DNA of 56,200 nucleotides, from NCBI GenBank assembly GCA_023487865.1, contig JAMDBG010000088.1, forward strand, positions 1 to 56,200, given 5' to 3'. The notes under the pieces were generated by a model. That model was not told the origin of the DNA. It did not search any database and was given only the letters and a program-made list of their open reading frames with translations. Below are positions 17,869 to 25,372 of the stretch, one piece after another. Both the position numbers and the translations under genes were made by a program. Origin of the DNA: Deltaproteobacteria bacterium (GTDB lineage Bacteria; Desulfobacterota; Syntrophia; Syntrophales; UBA5619). Position 1 is the stretch's first letter. Each line of letters begins with the position of its first letter.

Positions 17869-19068
17869 TTACTTTTGGAGTTGAATCTTTTCCTTGCCGG
17901 GAATGTAAAAATTGGTCAGAGGCGTGAAGGAACCATCCTCTTTTACCTGGACGATCCTGGCGCTGAAAGAGGCTCCGTGATCTGTCGGGGAGTATGTGAC
18001 GTTGGGAATCAGGCCGCCGAAATCCTCCTGTTTGAAAGATTCCATGGCACGATTGATAGTTTCGCGGTTGATCGCTTGGGATTTTTCGCTTGCTCGGGTC
18101 ATCGCTCGCTCCATGATCATGGCCACGGCCACCCCTTCCCAATAGGATGCGTCGAATCTATCGACAGTCTTATACCTTTTCCACAATTCCTGCATCACCT
18201 TCATCCCCGTGTTTTTGTCTGAGGGCAGACCGCCCGGAAATTGAATGCGGAGACGATTCCTGATCAGACCCTGGCCCATTTTGATAAAATCGGGATCGGT
18301 TGATGTCCACGTCCCGAAGAACGGCGGATCGTAACCGATACGGTCTGCGCTTCTGAAAGCAGTTATGATGGAGGCGGGAAGCATTTGCATAAAGATATAT
18401 TCAGCACCGCTTTTCTGCAGACGGAGAAGCTCTGTTGTCAGATCGACTGTTTTCGGTGGAAATTCTTCAACAGCAACGATGTTGACGTTCTTCTTCGCAG
18501 CGTATTCGCGACTCGGTTTGTGTATGGAGAGACCATAGGCATTGTTGTAAGTCAGGAGCCCCACTTTGGGCGCTTCCTTCCCCTTATGGATAGTCCGGAT
18601 ATAATCCAGCACAGCCTCACAGTCCATGCGATAGCTTCCAAAGGGCAGGTACATGTATTCAATCGGCGGTTCTAATATCTCCCAGCTTGTAGAGTAGTTG
18701 ATTGTCGGAATCTTGTATTGCTGAATGATCGGTTTAGCTGCAAGCCCCTCACCTGCCCCCCAGGTAGCGATCATGTCCACATTGTCCTGTACAGCGAATT
18801 TTCTCACAGCTGCCACAGCCTCAGGAACTTTGTAAGCGGTATCCACCAGGATCATCTCGATTTTATTACCGGCGATCCCGGCCTTAACCTCATTGACATA
18901 ACGGAAATAGTCCTGCTGACCCTTGGCATGAAACTGTCCCCAGGTAGAAGCAGGACCGGTCAGGTTGATAGCTGCACCGACCTTGATCGTCTTGGCCGTT
19001 CCTATATTCGGCCAGATCAACGCCACAGCAAGTAACGCCAAAAGGATCCTTCTGCATGCACTGTACAT
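17869..19068 (-). CDS. livJ: Liv-type ABC transporter periplasmic substrate-binding protein
   Basis: The roughly 399-residue protein has a signal peptide (LLALLAVALIWPNIGTA, cleavage likely before KTIKVG) and then the type I periplasmic-binding fold. Recognisable segments are VGAAINLTGPASTWGQFHAK, the MIATWGAGEGLAAKPIIQQY loop and the C-terminal GLIPNVTYSPTDHGAS region. The open frame extends to 19155, but the ATG at 19068 has a strong GGAGGGAG ribosome binding site and yields a proper signal peptide; the upstream frame would overlap leader terminators. It is the first gene of the operon and lies behind an attenuator-like leader. The ligand may be an aromatic or branched-chain amino acid or a related acid; the sequence alone does not decide. 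Confidence 0.93.
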   Translation of the reverse strand: MYSACRRILLALLAVALIWPNIGTAKTIKVGAAINLTGPASTWGQFHAKGQQDYFRYVNEVKAGIAGNKIEMILVDTAYKVPEAVAAVRKFAVQDNVDMIATWGAGEGLAAKPIIQQYKIPTINYSTSWEILEPPIEYMYLPFGSYRMDCEAVLDYIRTIHKGKEAPKVGLLTYNNAYGLSIHKPSREYAAKKNVNIVAVEEFPPKTVDLTTELLRLQKSGAEYIFMQMLPASIITAFRSADRIGYDPPFFGTWTSTDPDFIKMGQGLIRNRLRIQFPGGLPSDKNTGMKVMQELWKRYKTVDRFDASYWEGVAVAMIMERAMTRASEKSQAINRETINRAMESFKQEDFGGLIPNVTYSPTDHGASFSARIVQVKEDGSFTPLTNFYIPGKEKIQLQK

Positions 19069-19086
19069 CGTTCTCCCTCCCTTAAT

Positions 19087-19200
19087 AAAAAAGGCCGTGA
19101 ATGAAACCACGGCCTCCACAAAAGAAAAGCCGTGGGCGGCATAAGGTCTGCCCACGGCCGACGTTCCTGAAAGGTTTTACAGACGCGGCGGGCAGACCCC
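19087..19200 (-). promoter_or_regulatory. candidate transcription attenuator of the Liv operon (antiterminator plus two terminators)
   Basis: Read on the minus strand. Arm A is GGTCTGCCC (19198-19190), in the last codons of the leader ORF. Arm B is GGGCAGACC (19153-19145), perfectly complementary to A (9 bp plus flanking G-U pairs). Terminator 1 is GCCGTGGGC (19158-19150) with GCCCACGGC (19137-19129), followed by TTTTCTTTT; its 5' arm shares 19153-19150 with arm B, so A:B and terminator 1 exclude each other. Terminator 2 is AGGCCGTG (19115-19108) with CACGGCCT (19099-19092), followed by TTTTTATT, just before the livJ ribosome binding site. CCACGGC (19135-19129) can instead pair with GCCGTGG (19113-19107), which would disarm terminator 2. 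Pairings were read directly; the mechanism is inferred. Confidence 0.75.
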
Positions 19201-19272
19201 AATAAAGAAGCTATTAAAGCCGATAAAAAAGCACCGCCGAATGTCTTTCATTATCTGTTTACATTCTGACAT
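19177..19272 (-). CDS. Phe-rich leader peptide of the Liv operon attenuator
   Basis: A 31-codon ORF on the minus strand begins at ATG 19272, six bases after a GGGAG ribosome binding site (an in-frame ATG at 19278 would add two residues), and stops at TAA 19179-19177. Its core reads CFFIGFNSFFIGV: Phe codons at 19230, 19227, 19218, 19209 and 19206, with two Ile codons adjacent. The Gly-Val-Cys-Pro codons contain antiterminator arm A. A ribosome waiting at the first Phe pair would leave arm A free; one reaching the stop codon would cover it. This mirrors pheL-type leader peptides in logic. Expression is not proven, and the Phe richness could reflect T-rich sequence. Confidence 0.6.
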   Translation of the reverse strand: MSECKQIMKDIRRCFFIGFNSFFIGVCPPRL

Positions 19273-19289
19273 CTGCATCTCCCGTGACG

Positions 19290-19318
19290 CGTATAAAACA
19301 GGCCGTAACTAATGTCAA
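19290..19318 (-). promoter_or_regulatory. sigma-70 promoter of the Liv operon leader
   Basis: On the minus strand TTGACA (19318-19313) and TATACG (19295-19290) are separated by exactly 17 bases, starting 22 bases after the response-regulator stop codon. Transcription would begin near 19283, just ahead of the leader-peptide ribosome binding site. No -24/-12 sigma-54 promoter was seen here, despite the adjacent sigma-54 activator gene. Confidence 0.75.
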
Positions 19319-19339
19319 GGAAAAAATGATCAAATATGT

Positions 19340-20710
19340 TCATCGGGAGCCGATTCCCAGTTTCTCAGTCCGGTAATGCAGCGAATCGTAGCTGATCTTA
19401 AGCAGCTGGGAGGCTCGAGTCTTGGATCCTTGTGCCTTCAGCATGGCTTTTTCAATTAGGGTTTTTTCAAATTTTTCAAGTTCTTCATTCAGGTCGATGC
19501 CGGTATCCGGGAGTTCGGACAGGACGTCCCTCTCTTTTTTTGATACCTCTTGTGACAAAATAAGATTTTCGGGAAGGATAATATTTGACGTCTCTAAGGC
19601 AACACTACGTTCGATGATGTTTTCCAGCTCACGGATATTTCCCGGAAAGGGGTATTGCATCAGCAATTCTAAGGCATATGCCGATATCGTCTTGATTTCC
19701 TTTTCAAATTCATGAGAGTACTTTTCGATGAAGTGTTTGGTCAAGGTAGGAATATCCTCTTTCCTTTCCCTGAGGGGAGGCAGATGGAGAGGGATGACGT
19801 TCAGACGGTAGTAGAGGTCTTCCCGGAACAAGCCCGATTTTACATTATCAGCCAGATTCTTATTTGTTGCCGAGATAATGCGGACGTCAACATGAATGTC
19901 TTCTGCGTCTCCGATACGACGGAATGTTTTTTCTTGGACAACCCTTAAGAGTTTGACTTGAAGAAGCGGGGGGAGCTCACCAATCTCATCAAGGAATACA
20001 CTCCCTCCGCGAGCAGCTTCAAACAGTCCGGCTTTGTCGGTGTAAGCTCCGGTAAAAGATCCTTTGATGTAACCGAACAGCTCGCTTTCGAGGAGATTCT
20101 CCGGAATACCGCCGCAGTTGATCACCACAAAAGGCATCTGTCTGCGGGAACTGTTTTCATGAATCGCTCGGGCGACAAGTTCCTTGCCTGTTCCGCTCTC
20201 TCCTAAAATCAGGACGTTTGCCGGGGTATCGGCCACTTTTTTGATTGTCGCATAGAGCTTGACCATCTCCCGACTGTTGCCGATCATTTTTCCGAAACCT
20301 GCTGTCTGGCCCACCTCTTTGAGAAAAAGTGCATCGTCACGCTTTACGCCTTTTTTGGTCAGGGCATTGCGGATGATTGTCTTGAGATCCTCGATTGCAA
20401 AATCCTTTTCGATGTAATCGTAAGCCCCTTCGTTCATGGCGGTTACTGCCGTATCTCCGCAGGCGTATGCCGTAATCAGAATAACCGTGGTTTCCGGAGA
20501 AAGATCTTTGACCTCGCGGAGAAAAGCGATTCCGTCCATCTTCGGCATTTTGAGGTCTGTAATGATCAGATCGAAATTTTCCTTCCGGCATCGGGCGAGG
20601 GCTTTCCCCCCATCGCCGGCCGTGCTGACTTTGTATCCTTCTTCCGTCAGCATAATCTCCAGTAGTTCTCTCATCCCCTGGTCGTCATCCACCACAAGGA
20701 TTTTTACCAT
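19340..20710 (-). CDS. sigma-54-dependent response regulator, PilR/NtrC type
   Basis: The roughly 456-residue protein has three domains. The receiver has acidic residues Asp8-10, phosphoacceptor Asp52 in IITDLKMPKMDG, and a Lys in the AYDYIEKDF segment. The AAA+ domain has Walker A LGESGTGKELVARAIHE, the sigma-54 contact loop GSFTGA (the PilR-like variant of GAFTGA), Walker B GGSVFLDEIGELP and the R-finger region LYYRLNVIPLHLPPLRER. A Fis-type HTH (RASQLLKISYDSLHYRTEKL) ends it. The start is the ATG at 20710 with GGGAGG upstream. It follows its kinase by 38 bases. Target genes are unknown; no pilin gene is in the window. Confidence 0.93.
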   Translation of the reverse strand: MVKILVVDDDQGMRELLEIMLTEEGYKVSTAGDGGKALARCRKENFDLIITDLKMPKMDGIAFLREVKDLSPETTVILITAYACGDTAVTAMNEGAYDYIEKDFAIEDLKTIIRNALTKKGVKRDDALFLKEVGQTAGFGKMIGNSREMVKLYATIKKVADTPANVLILGESGTGKELVARAIHENSSRRQMPFVVINCGGIPENLLESELFGYIKGSFTGAYTDKAGLFEAARGGSVFLDEIGELPPLLQVKLLRVVQEKTFRRIGDAEDIHVDVRIISATNKNLADNVKSGLFREDLYYRLNVIPLHLPPLRERKEDIPTLTKHFIEKYSHEFEKEIKTISAYALELLMQYPFPGNIRELENIIERSVALETSNIILPENLILSQEVSKKERDVLSELPDTGIDLNEELEKFEKTLIEKAMLKAQGSKTRASQLLKISYDSLHYRTEKLGIGSR

Positions 20711-20748
20711 ATGCAACCTCCCTAACTCCTTTAAAACCGCTGCAAATT

Positions 20749-22425
20749 CTATGTATCAATTGCCGGGAGCCATATGGTGAATCGTGTCCCCTTTCCCGAT
20801 TCGCTTTGCATATGAATCTTGCCCCCATAAGCTTCCGTGATCCGGCTGACTACTGCTAAACCAAGTCCTGTTCCGGTTTCCCGGGTTGTATAAAAAGGTT
20901 CGAAGATTTTTTCAAAATCCTGCATTCTGATACCGACACCTGTATCGCCTATGTTAATTTCTATACCTTCTCTTGCTCCGTACCGGGCCAGATGTCCTTC
21001 AATCTTCAGCAATCCGCCCTCCGGCATGGCCTGAACCGCGTTGAGAATCAGATTCCACAGAGCCTGCCTGATCTCCATTTTATTGGCTCTGATATTGAGA
21101 GGTTCATCGGTTAAAGACATAACGAGATCCAGCCGATCGTTCCAGTCGGCAACGCAACGCAATGATTCTATGACTTCCCGGATGGTTTCCCTGATGTCGA
21201 GTAACTCACGGATGCCGGGAGCCGGTCTGGCAATCAAAAGAAAATCCTTCAGGAAGCTCTCCAGCTGATCCTTTCCACGAAGGATAATCTGCATTAATCT
21301 CGCATTGGTTTCATTACTTGCAAAGTCACCTCGTAGCATCTGAATCGAGCCACCGATGGAGGCCAGCGGATTCCGGATCTCATGTGCAAGACCTGCTGCC
21401 ATCTCGCCGATGAAGGCAAGTCTTCGGCTTTTTTCCAATGACTCTTTCATTTCATTGATGGTCGTCAGATCCTGAAACACGATGATGTTTCCGATCATTA
21501 CACCAGAGGGATCCCTTAGCGGTGAAACAGAGCCGCCGAGAATCAGTCTTTTCATTTCAGAGGTTATAAAGGCTGTTTCAAAGCGGGTTTTTGTCAGCGA
21601 TCTTTGCCCATTTTCATCAAATTTGCTTTGCAGAGGGGGAGGATATATAAAAAAATCTGATAATTTACGATTTTCTATTTCACGAAAAGACAGACCGGTA
21701 ATTTCGGTGGCGGCTCGATTGAATGATTTTATCTGCCCGTTAAGGTTAACGGTCAGAATGCCCGTATCCACGGACTCAATGATACTCTGATGGAGAAGAC
21801 CGAGCTGTTCAAAGGCTCCCTGTTTTTCCGCAAGAAGGGTCCTGGTTTTCCTCTCTTGCTCGACGACGAAACTCGCTAGAAAGGCGATGAGATAGAAGGA
21901 AAGGATATGGGTAATGATCCTGGTAAACACATAACCGGCATTTAGCGGATAATCCGATAGGTGATCAGCAAAGAAAGGGTATATCATCCCGTAGAATTCC
22001 AGATCAGCAAAACAACCGTAAAAAATACCTGCAATCGAGGCGATGATAAAACCACCCTTTCTTGCCAGAAAAATGACTGAGTAAATGACAACAAGGGGAT
22101 AGAAAACAGAATAGATGCTGCGGACGCCTCCGGTGGCATACACCATCGCTGTAACCAATGCGATATCACAGATGCTCTGAATGTATATATTCGTAATGAT
22201 ATTCGGGAGGTATTTCGGAAGCAAAAGGTAAATTATGGAAAGGATATATGTCAGAAGAATCGTGTTAAATAGGATGGAAACGGATATTGCCGACTGTGAC
22301 TCCAGCTTCATGATTTCTATGAATGTGGCCAACCCCAGGAGAAAAGTGACGATCATCACCCTCGCCAACATCAGCCAACGAAAGGGTGATGTCAGGTATT
22401 CAGGGTATTTTGAATTATCGGCCAT
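20749..22425 (-). CDS. membrane sensor histidine kinase, PilS-like
   Basis: The 558-residue kinase has an N-terminal block of six hydrophobic helices (about residues 15-190, very short periplasmic loops), a PAS domain (about 210-325, with GILTVNLNGQIKSFNRAATE), the HisKA phospho-acceptor GLAHEIRNPLASIGG near residue 347, and an HATPase_c domain with the N box ALWNLILNAVQAMPEGG, the G1 box IGDTGVGI and G2 ETGTGLGLAVVSRI. This architecture is that of PilS and related kinases sensing membrane or intramembrane signals. It is co-transcribed with the PilR-like regulator downstream. The signal is unknown. Confidence 0.92.
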   Translation of the reverse strand: MADNSKYPEYLTSPFRWLMLARVMIVTFLLGLATFIEIMKLESQSAISVSILFNTILLTYILSIIYLLLPKYLPNIITNIYIQSICDIALVTAMVYATGGVRSIYSVFYPLVVIYSVIFLARKGGFIIASIAGIFYGCFADLEFYGMIYPFFADHLSDYPLNAGYVFTRIITHILSFYLIAFLASFVVEQERKTRTLLAEKQGAFEQLGLLHQSIIESVDTGILTVNLNGQIKSFNRAATEITGLSFREIENRKLSDFFIYPPPLQSKFDENGQRSLTKTRFETAFITSEMKRLILGGSVSPLRDPSGVMIGNIIVFQDLTTINEMKESLEKSRRLAFIGEMAAGLAHEIRNPLASIGGSIQMLRGDFASNETNARLMQIILRGKDQLESFLKDFLLIARPAPGIRELLDIRETIREVIESLRCVADWNDRLDLVMSLTDEPLNIRANKMEIRQALWNLILNAVQAMPEGGLLKIEGHLARYGAREGIEINIGDTGVGIRMQDFEKIFEPFYTTRETGTGLGLAVVSRITEAYGGKIHMQSESGKGTRFTIWLPAIDT

Positions 22426-22631
22426 TTTGTTCTCGATTCACACTATTCTTCATATGCTGAATCCGCCACATTGTATTTATGCTATGCGTAAGCTACTTTC
22501 ACTCGCAGAAAAAGTCAACACGGTTGCGGCCTCATCCAAAATTTGCTGATATCAAACCGATGAGCGAATGGTTCAATTTTATCATGGTGAAACATGATAT
22601 GAGGGGTAAGAAAAATCGAACAGTTGTGATG

Positions 22632-22660
22632 TTGACAGATATCCTAATTATTTTTATACA
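22632..22660 (+). promoter_or_regulatory. candidate sigma-70 promoter of comEC
   Basis: TTGACA (22632-22637) and TATACA (22655-22660) are 17 bases apart. The short leader that follows contains an inverted repeat, TCACATA (22664-22670) and TATGTGA (22692-22698), immediately upstream of the comEC start; it could be a hairpin or a protein site. Confidence 0.55.
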
Positions 22661-22712
22661 GCATCACATAGCTGTCTATAAATCCGTGCTGTATGTGAAA
22701 CGTTGGTAGAGC

Positions 22713-25268
22713 ATGTCCAGACCGATTATCCCTTTATTAATAGCCTTCATAGCGGGTATTTTCTTCAGCTATCTCTTTAAAATACCCGCCCTGCTTATTC
22801 AAGTCACTCTGACCGCAACACTGTCTTTTATTCTCGTGACCCTGATGAAATCGAAACGGTTTTTTTATCCTGCTCTTCTTTTTTCATTATTCTTACTGGG
22901 TATCATGGAGATGAATATGTATCTCCACCCTCATATCAATAAAAGCCACATCAATCATTATATCGGATCTGAAAAAGTTAAAGTCGAAGGTGTCATATGC
23001 GAGAATCCTCAAGTATCACCCGAAAAAACTGAACTGGTTGTTTGTGTCAACAGAATACTTAACAACGGGCAATATACCCCTGTCTGGGGGCGTGTGCTCC
23101 TTAATGTCCGGGAGCCTTATACCTTCCATTATGGAGACTCCATCCGTTTTCATTCGAGACTGAGGGCTCCCCGTAACTTCGCCAATCCCGGCGGTTTTGA
23201 TTATGAAAGATATCTTCGTTTCCGGGGGATACTGGTTCGTGGGTTTATAAATGAAACGGCAGGAATTGTTGTTCTCCGCAGGGAAATAGGGAATCCGCTT
23301 CGTATTTGGTTGGAGCGGTTCCGTGAATTCATTCGAAAAACTATCCGGGACACAGCACCCGGAACAGAAGGAAAGATAATCCAGGCGATGATCCTCGGTG
23401 ATCAAAAAGAAATACCGAAGGAGGACAGGGAGAAATTTAACCGGACAGGTACCACACACATCATCGCTATCTCCGGATTCAACATCGGTATTGTGGCTCT
23501 ATTTTCTTTCTTCGTGATTCGCCTACTCCTGAAATCTTCAGAGTATCTCTTGCTGCGATGGAACATGGTTCTGATCTCGACACTTTTTGCGATTATTCTC
23601 GTTATTCTCTATACATTCATCGCAGGGTCAGGAATTTCCGTTATCCGGGCATCCGTCATGGTGGTGCTATTCATGGTGGCTATTATGGCCAATCGTGAAC
23701 GAGATCTGTACAATATCCTATCCTTAGCCGCTTTTTTCATCCTGATTGTCAATCCTTACTCTCTTTTTGACATCTCTTTCCAACTCTCCTTTGTTGCTGT
23801 GATATCGCTCCTTTTTCTGACACCCAGACTGGTGAATCTCCTCCCTTCATCTCTTATTACATCGGACTCCCCAGGTTTGACTCGAAAGGAATGGCTTCTC
23901 AAGCATCTTAAGAAAATCCTGCGCACCATGGTCCTGTTTTTCTTTGCCTCTCTCAGTGCCACGCTCGGCACACTTCCACTGATACTTTTCTATTTCAATC
24001 GGTTGTCACTCGTGACCCTTATCGCAAACTTTCTTGTCGTTCCTATTCTTGGTGTGATGGCCATCCCTTTGTGTCTGCTCATCGTTTTTACCGCGCCGAT
24101 TTCACACTATCTAACCGAAATCATCCTTTATATCTCCATGGTTCTTGTAAAAATATCCCTTTTTCTCATAGAAAGACTGGCGTCATTGCCCTGGTCGTCG
24201 GTCTTTGTCTCCACACCCACACCTCTGGAAATCGTTGTCTTTTATCTTCTTCTGATCTCGGCAGGTTTCTTGTTGGATCAGTTGAGGGGCAAAGCCAGAA
24301 TGATAGAATTGAATAGAACAGCCTTGCTTTTCAGAGCTATTCCGGTCTTTCTCATCCTTTTTTTCATAGTTGACGGAATTTGGATCCATTTAAAGGGAGT
24401 TCATACGGGAAAACTTAGTCTCACGGCTGTGGATGTGGGTCAAGGAAGCTCCATTCTGGTCCGACTTCCCGGCGGAAAGAGGATACTTGTGGACGGGGGC
24501 GGTTTTTTTGATGAGACCTTTGACGTCGGGAAATATGTATTGGCGCCGTTTCTCTGGTATGAAAGGATCAGCAGCATCGATATCGTTGTCTTGACTCATG
24601 CCCATCCAGACCATCTTCGAGGTCTGCTATTTGTCCTCGAAAATTTTCATGTAGGCGAAGTGTGGACGAACGGAGAAGGATCAGATTCGCCTGTCTATCT
24701 CTCATTCCTTCGGATCATCCGGGATCGGGGGATTGTTCTGAGAACCATATCGGATTTGACTCCTGAGATAAATATCTCCGGAGTCAAAATCCGTATCTTG
24801 AATCCTCAAATACCTTCAACTTCCCGCCCTAGCATAGCCACTTCACTAAAGGACACGCCTGTACCACTCAAGAGGTCATACATCCCTTCCGATCCAATCA
24901 ATGAGCGTTCTGTTGTGATGAAATTCTCCTTCGGCAGTCGGACCTTTCTCCTGCCGGGTGATATCATGGAAACCTCAGAAATGCGCTTAGTCGACTCTCC
25001 TGTCGATCTGACAAGTGATGTGCTTTTTGTACCTCACCATGGCGCTTCTCGTTCCAGTACAATTCCTTTCCTCGAAAAGGTCAGACCGCAGATTGCCGTC
25101 ATCAGTTGTGGCTTCGATAATGTCTTTCGCTTTCCGCATCCGGAGACCCTGGGAAGGTATGAGCGCCTTCAGTCCCGTATCTATCGGACCGACCTGAATG
25201 GTGCTGTAACTATTGTAACAAACGGAAATGACCTCCAAAGCAGTGTTTTCCGACCCGGCAATTCCTGA
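22713..25268 (+). CDS. comEC: DNA internalisation competence protein ComEC/Rec2
   Basis: The 851-residue inner-membrane protein is the channel through which one DNA strand enters the cytoplasm during natural transformation. It has an N-terminal hydrophobic pair and DUF4131 OB-like domain (about 1-190). The competence membrane domain follows, beginning near TTHIIAISGFNIGIVALF (about residue 245) and running with many helices to about 570. The C-terminal metallo-beta-lactamase-like domain has VDVGQGSSILVRLPGG and the metal motif LTHAHPDHLRG near 627, with LFVPHHGASRSST further on. All three domains are intact, unlike many shortened homologues. No other competence genes are nearby except the PilS/PilR-like pair, divergent across a 287-bp gap. 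Confidence 0.94.
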   Translation: MSRPIIPLLIAFIAGIFFSYLFKIPALLIQVTLTATLSFILVTLMKSKRFFYPALLFSLFLLGIMEMNMYLHPHINKSHINHYIGSEKVKVEGVICENPQVSPEKTELVVCVNRILNNGQYTPVWGRVLLNVREPYTFHYGDSIRFHSRLRAPRNFANPGGFDYERYLRFRGILVRGFINETAGIVVLRREIGNPLRIWLERFREFIRKTIRDTAPGTEGKIIQAMILGDQKEIPKEDREKFNRTGTTHIIAISGFNIGIVALFSFFVIRLLLKSSEYLLLRWNMVLISTLFAIILVILYTFIAGSGISVIRASVMVVLFMVAIMANRERDLYNILSLAAFFILIVNPYSLFDISFQLSFVAVISLLFLTPRLVNLLPSSLITSDSPGLTRKEWLLKHLKKILRTMVLFFFASLSATLGTLPLILFYFNRLSLVTLIANFLVVPILGVMAIPLCLLIVFTAPISHYLTEIILYISMVLVKISLFLIERLASLPWSSVFVSTPTPLEIVVFYLLLISAGFLLDQLRGKARMIELNRTALLFRAIPVFLILFFIVDGIWIHLKGVHTGKLSLTAVDVGQGSSILVRLPGGKRILVDGGGFFDETFDVGKYVLAPFLWYERISSIDIVVLTHAHPDHLRGLLFVLENFHVGEVWTNGEGSDSPVYLSFLRIIRDRGIVLRTISDLTPEINISGVKIRILNPQIPSTSRPSIATSLKDTPVPLKRSYIPSDPINERSVVMKFSFGSRTFLLPGDIMETSEMRLVDSPVDLTSDVLFVPHHGASRSSTIPFLEKVRPQIAVISCGFDNVFRFPHPETLGRYERLQSRIYRTDLNGAVTIVTNGNDLQSSVFRPGNS

Positions 25269-25301
25269 TCGTATCCATTCCCTTATGACCGGTCATTTCT
25301 G

Positions 25302-25330
25302 TTGCGTTTGTCGGATCGATATGCTATTAG
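25302..25330 (+). promoter_or_regulatory. weak candidate promoter of hisS-aspS
   Basis: TTGCGT (25302-25307) and TATTAG (25325-25330) are 17 bases apart in the 104-bp comEC-hisS gap. A 10-base palindrome TGACCGGTCA lies just upstream at 25286-25295. No T-box or other tRNA-sensing leader is apparent. Confidence 0.35.
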
Positions 25331-25372
25331 AATCCCCCTTAAATGGTATTCAGCTTCGGAGAGGTTTGACTA

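Noticed and set aside
19068..19155. Upstream extension of livJ to 19155.
   Set aside because: It would translate through both leader terminators and put 29 charged or irregular residues before a good signal peptide; the ATG at 19068 has a strong ribosome binding site.
19087..19320. The livJ leader as a T-box or known metabolite riboswitch.
   Set aside because: There is no T-box bulge sequence or specifier loop, and no consensus of a known riboswitch was recognised; the leader ORF overlapping the antiterminator arm fits translation-coupled attenuation better.
19270..19340. A sigma-54 (-24/-12) promoter for livJ controlled by the adjacent regulator.
   Set aside because: No TGGCAC-N5-TTGCA-like element was found; the near-consensus sigma-70 hexamers explain transcription.
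25286..25295. The 10-base palindrome TGACCGGTCA between comEC and hisS.
   Set aside because: It is single, short and not placed relative to a strong promoter; chance occurrence is plausible.
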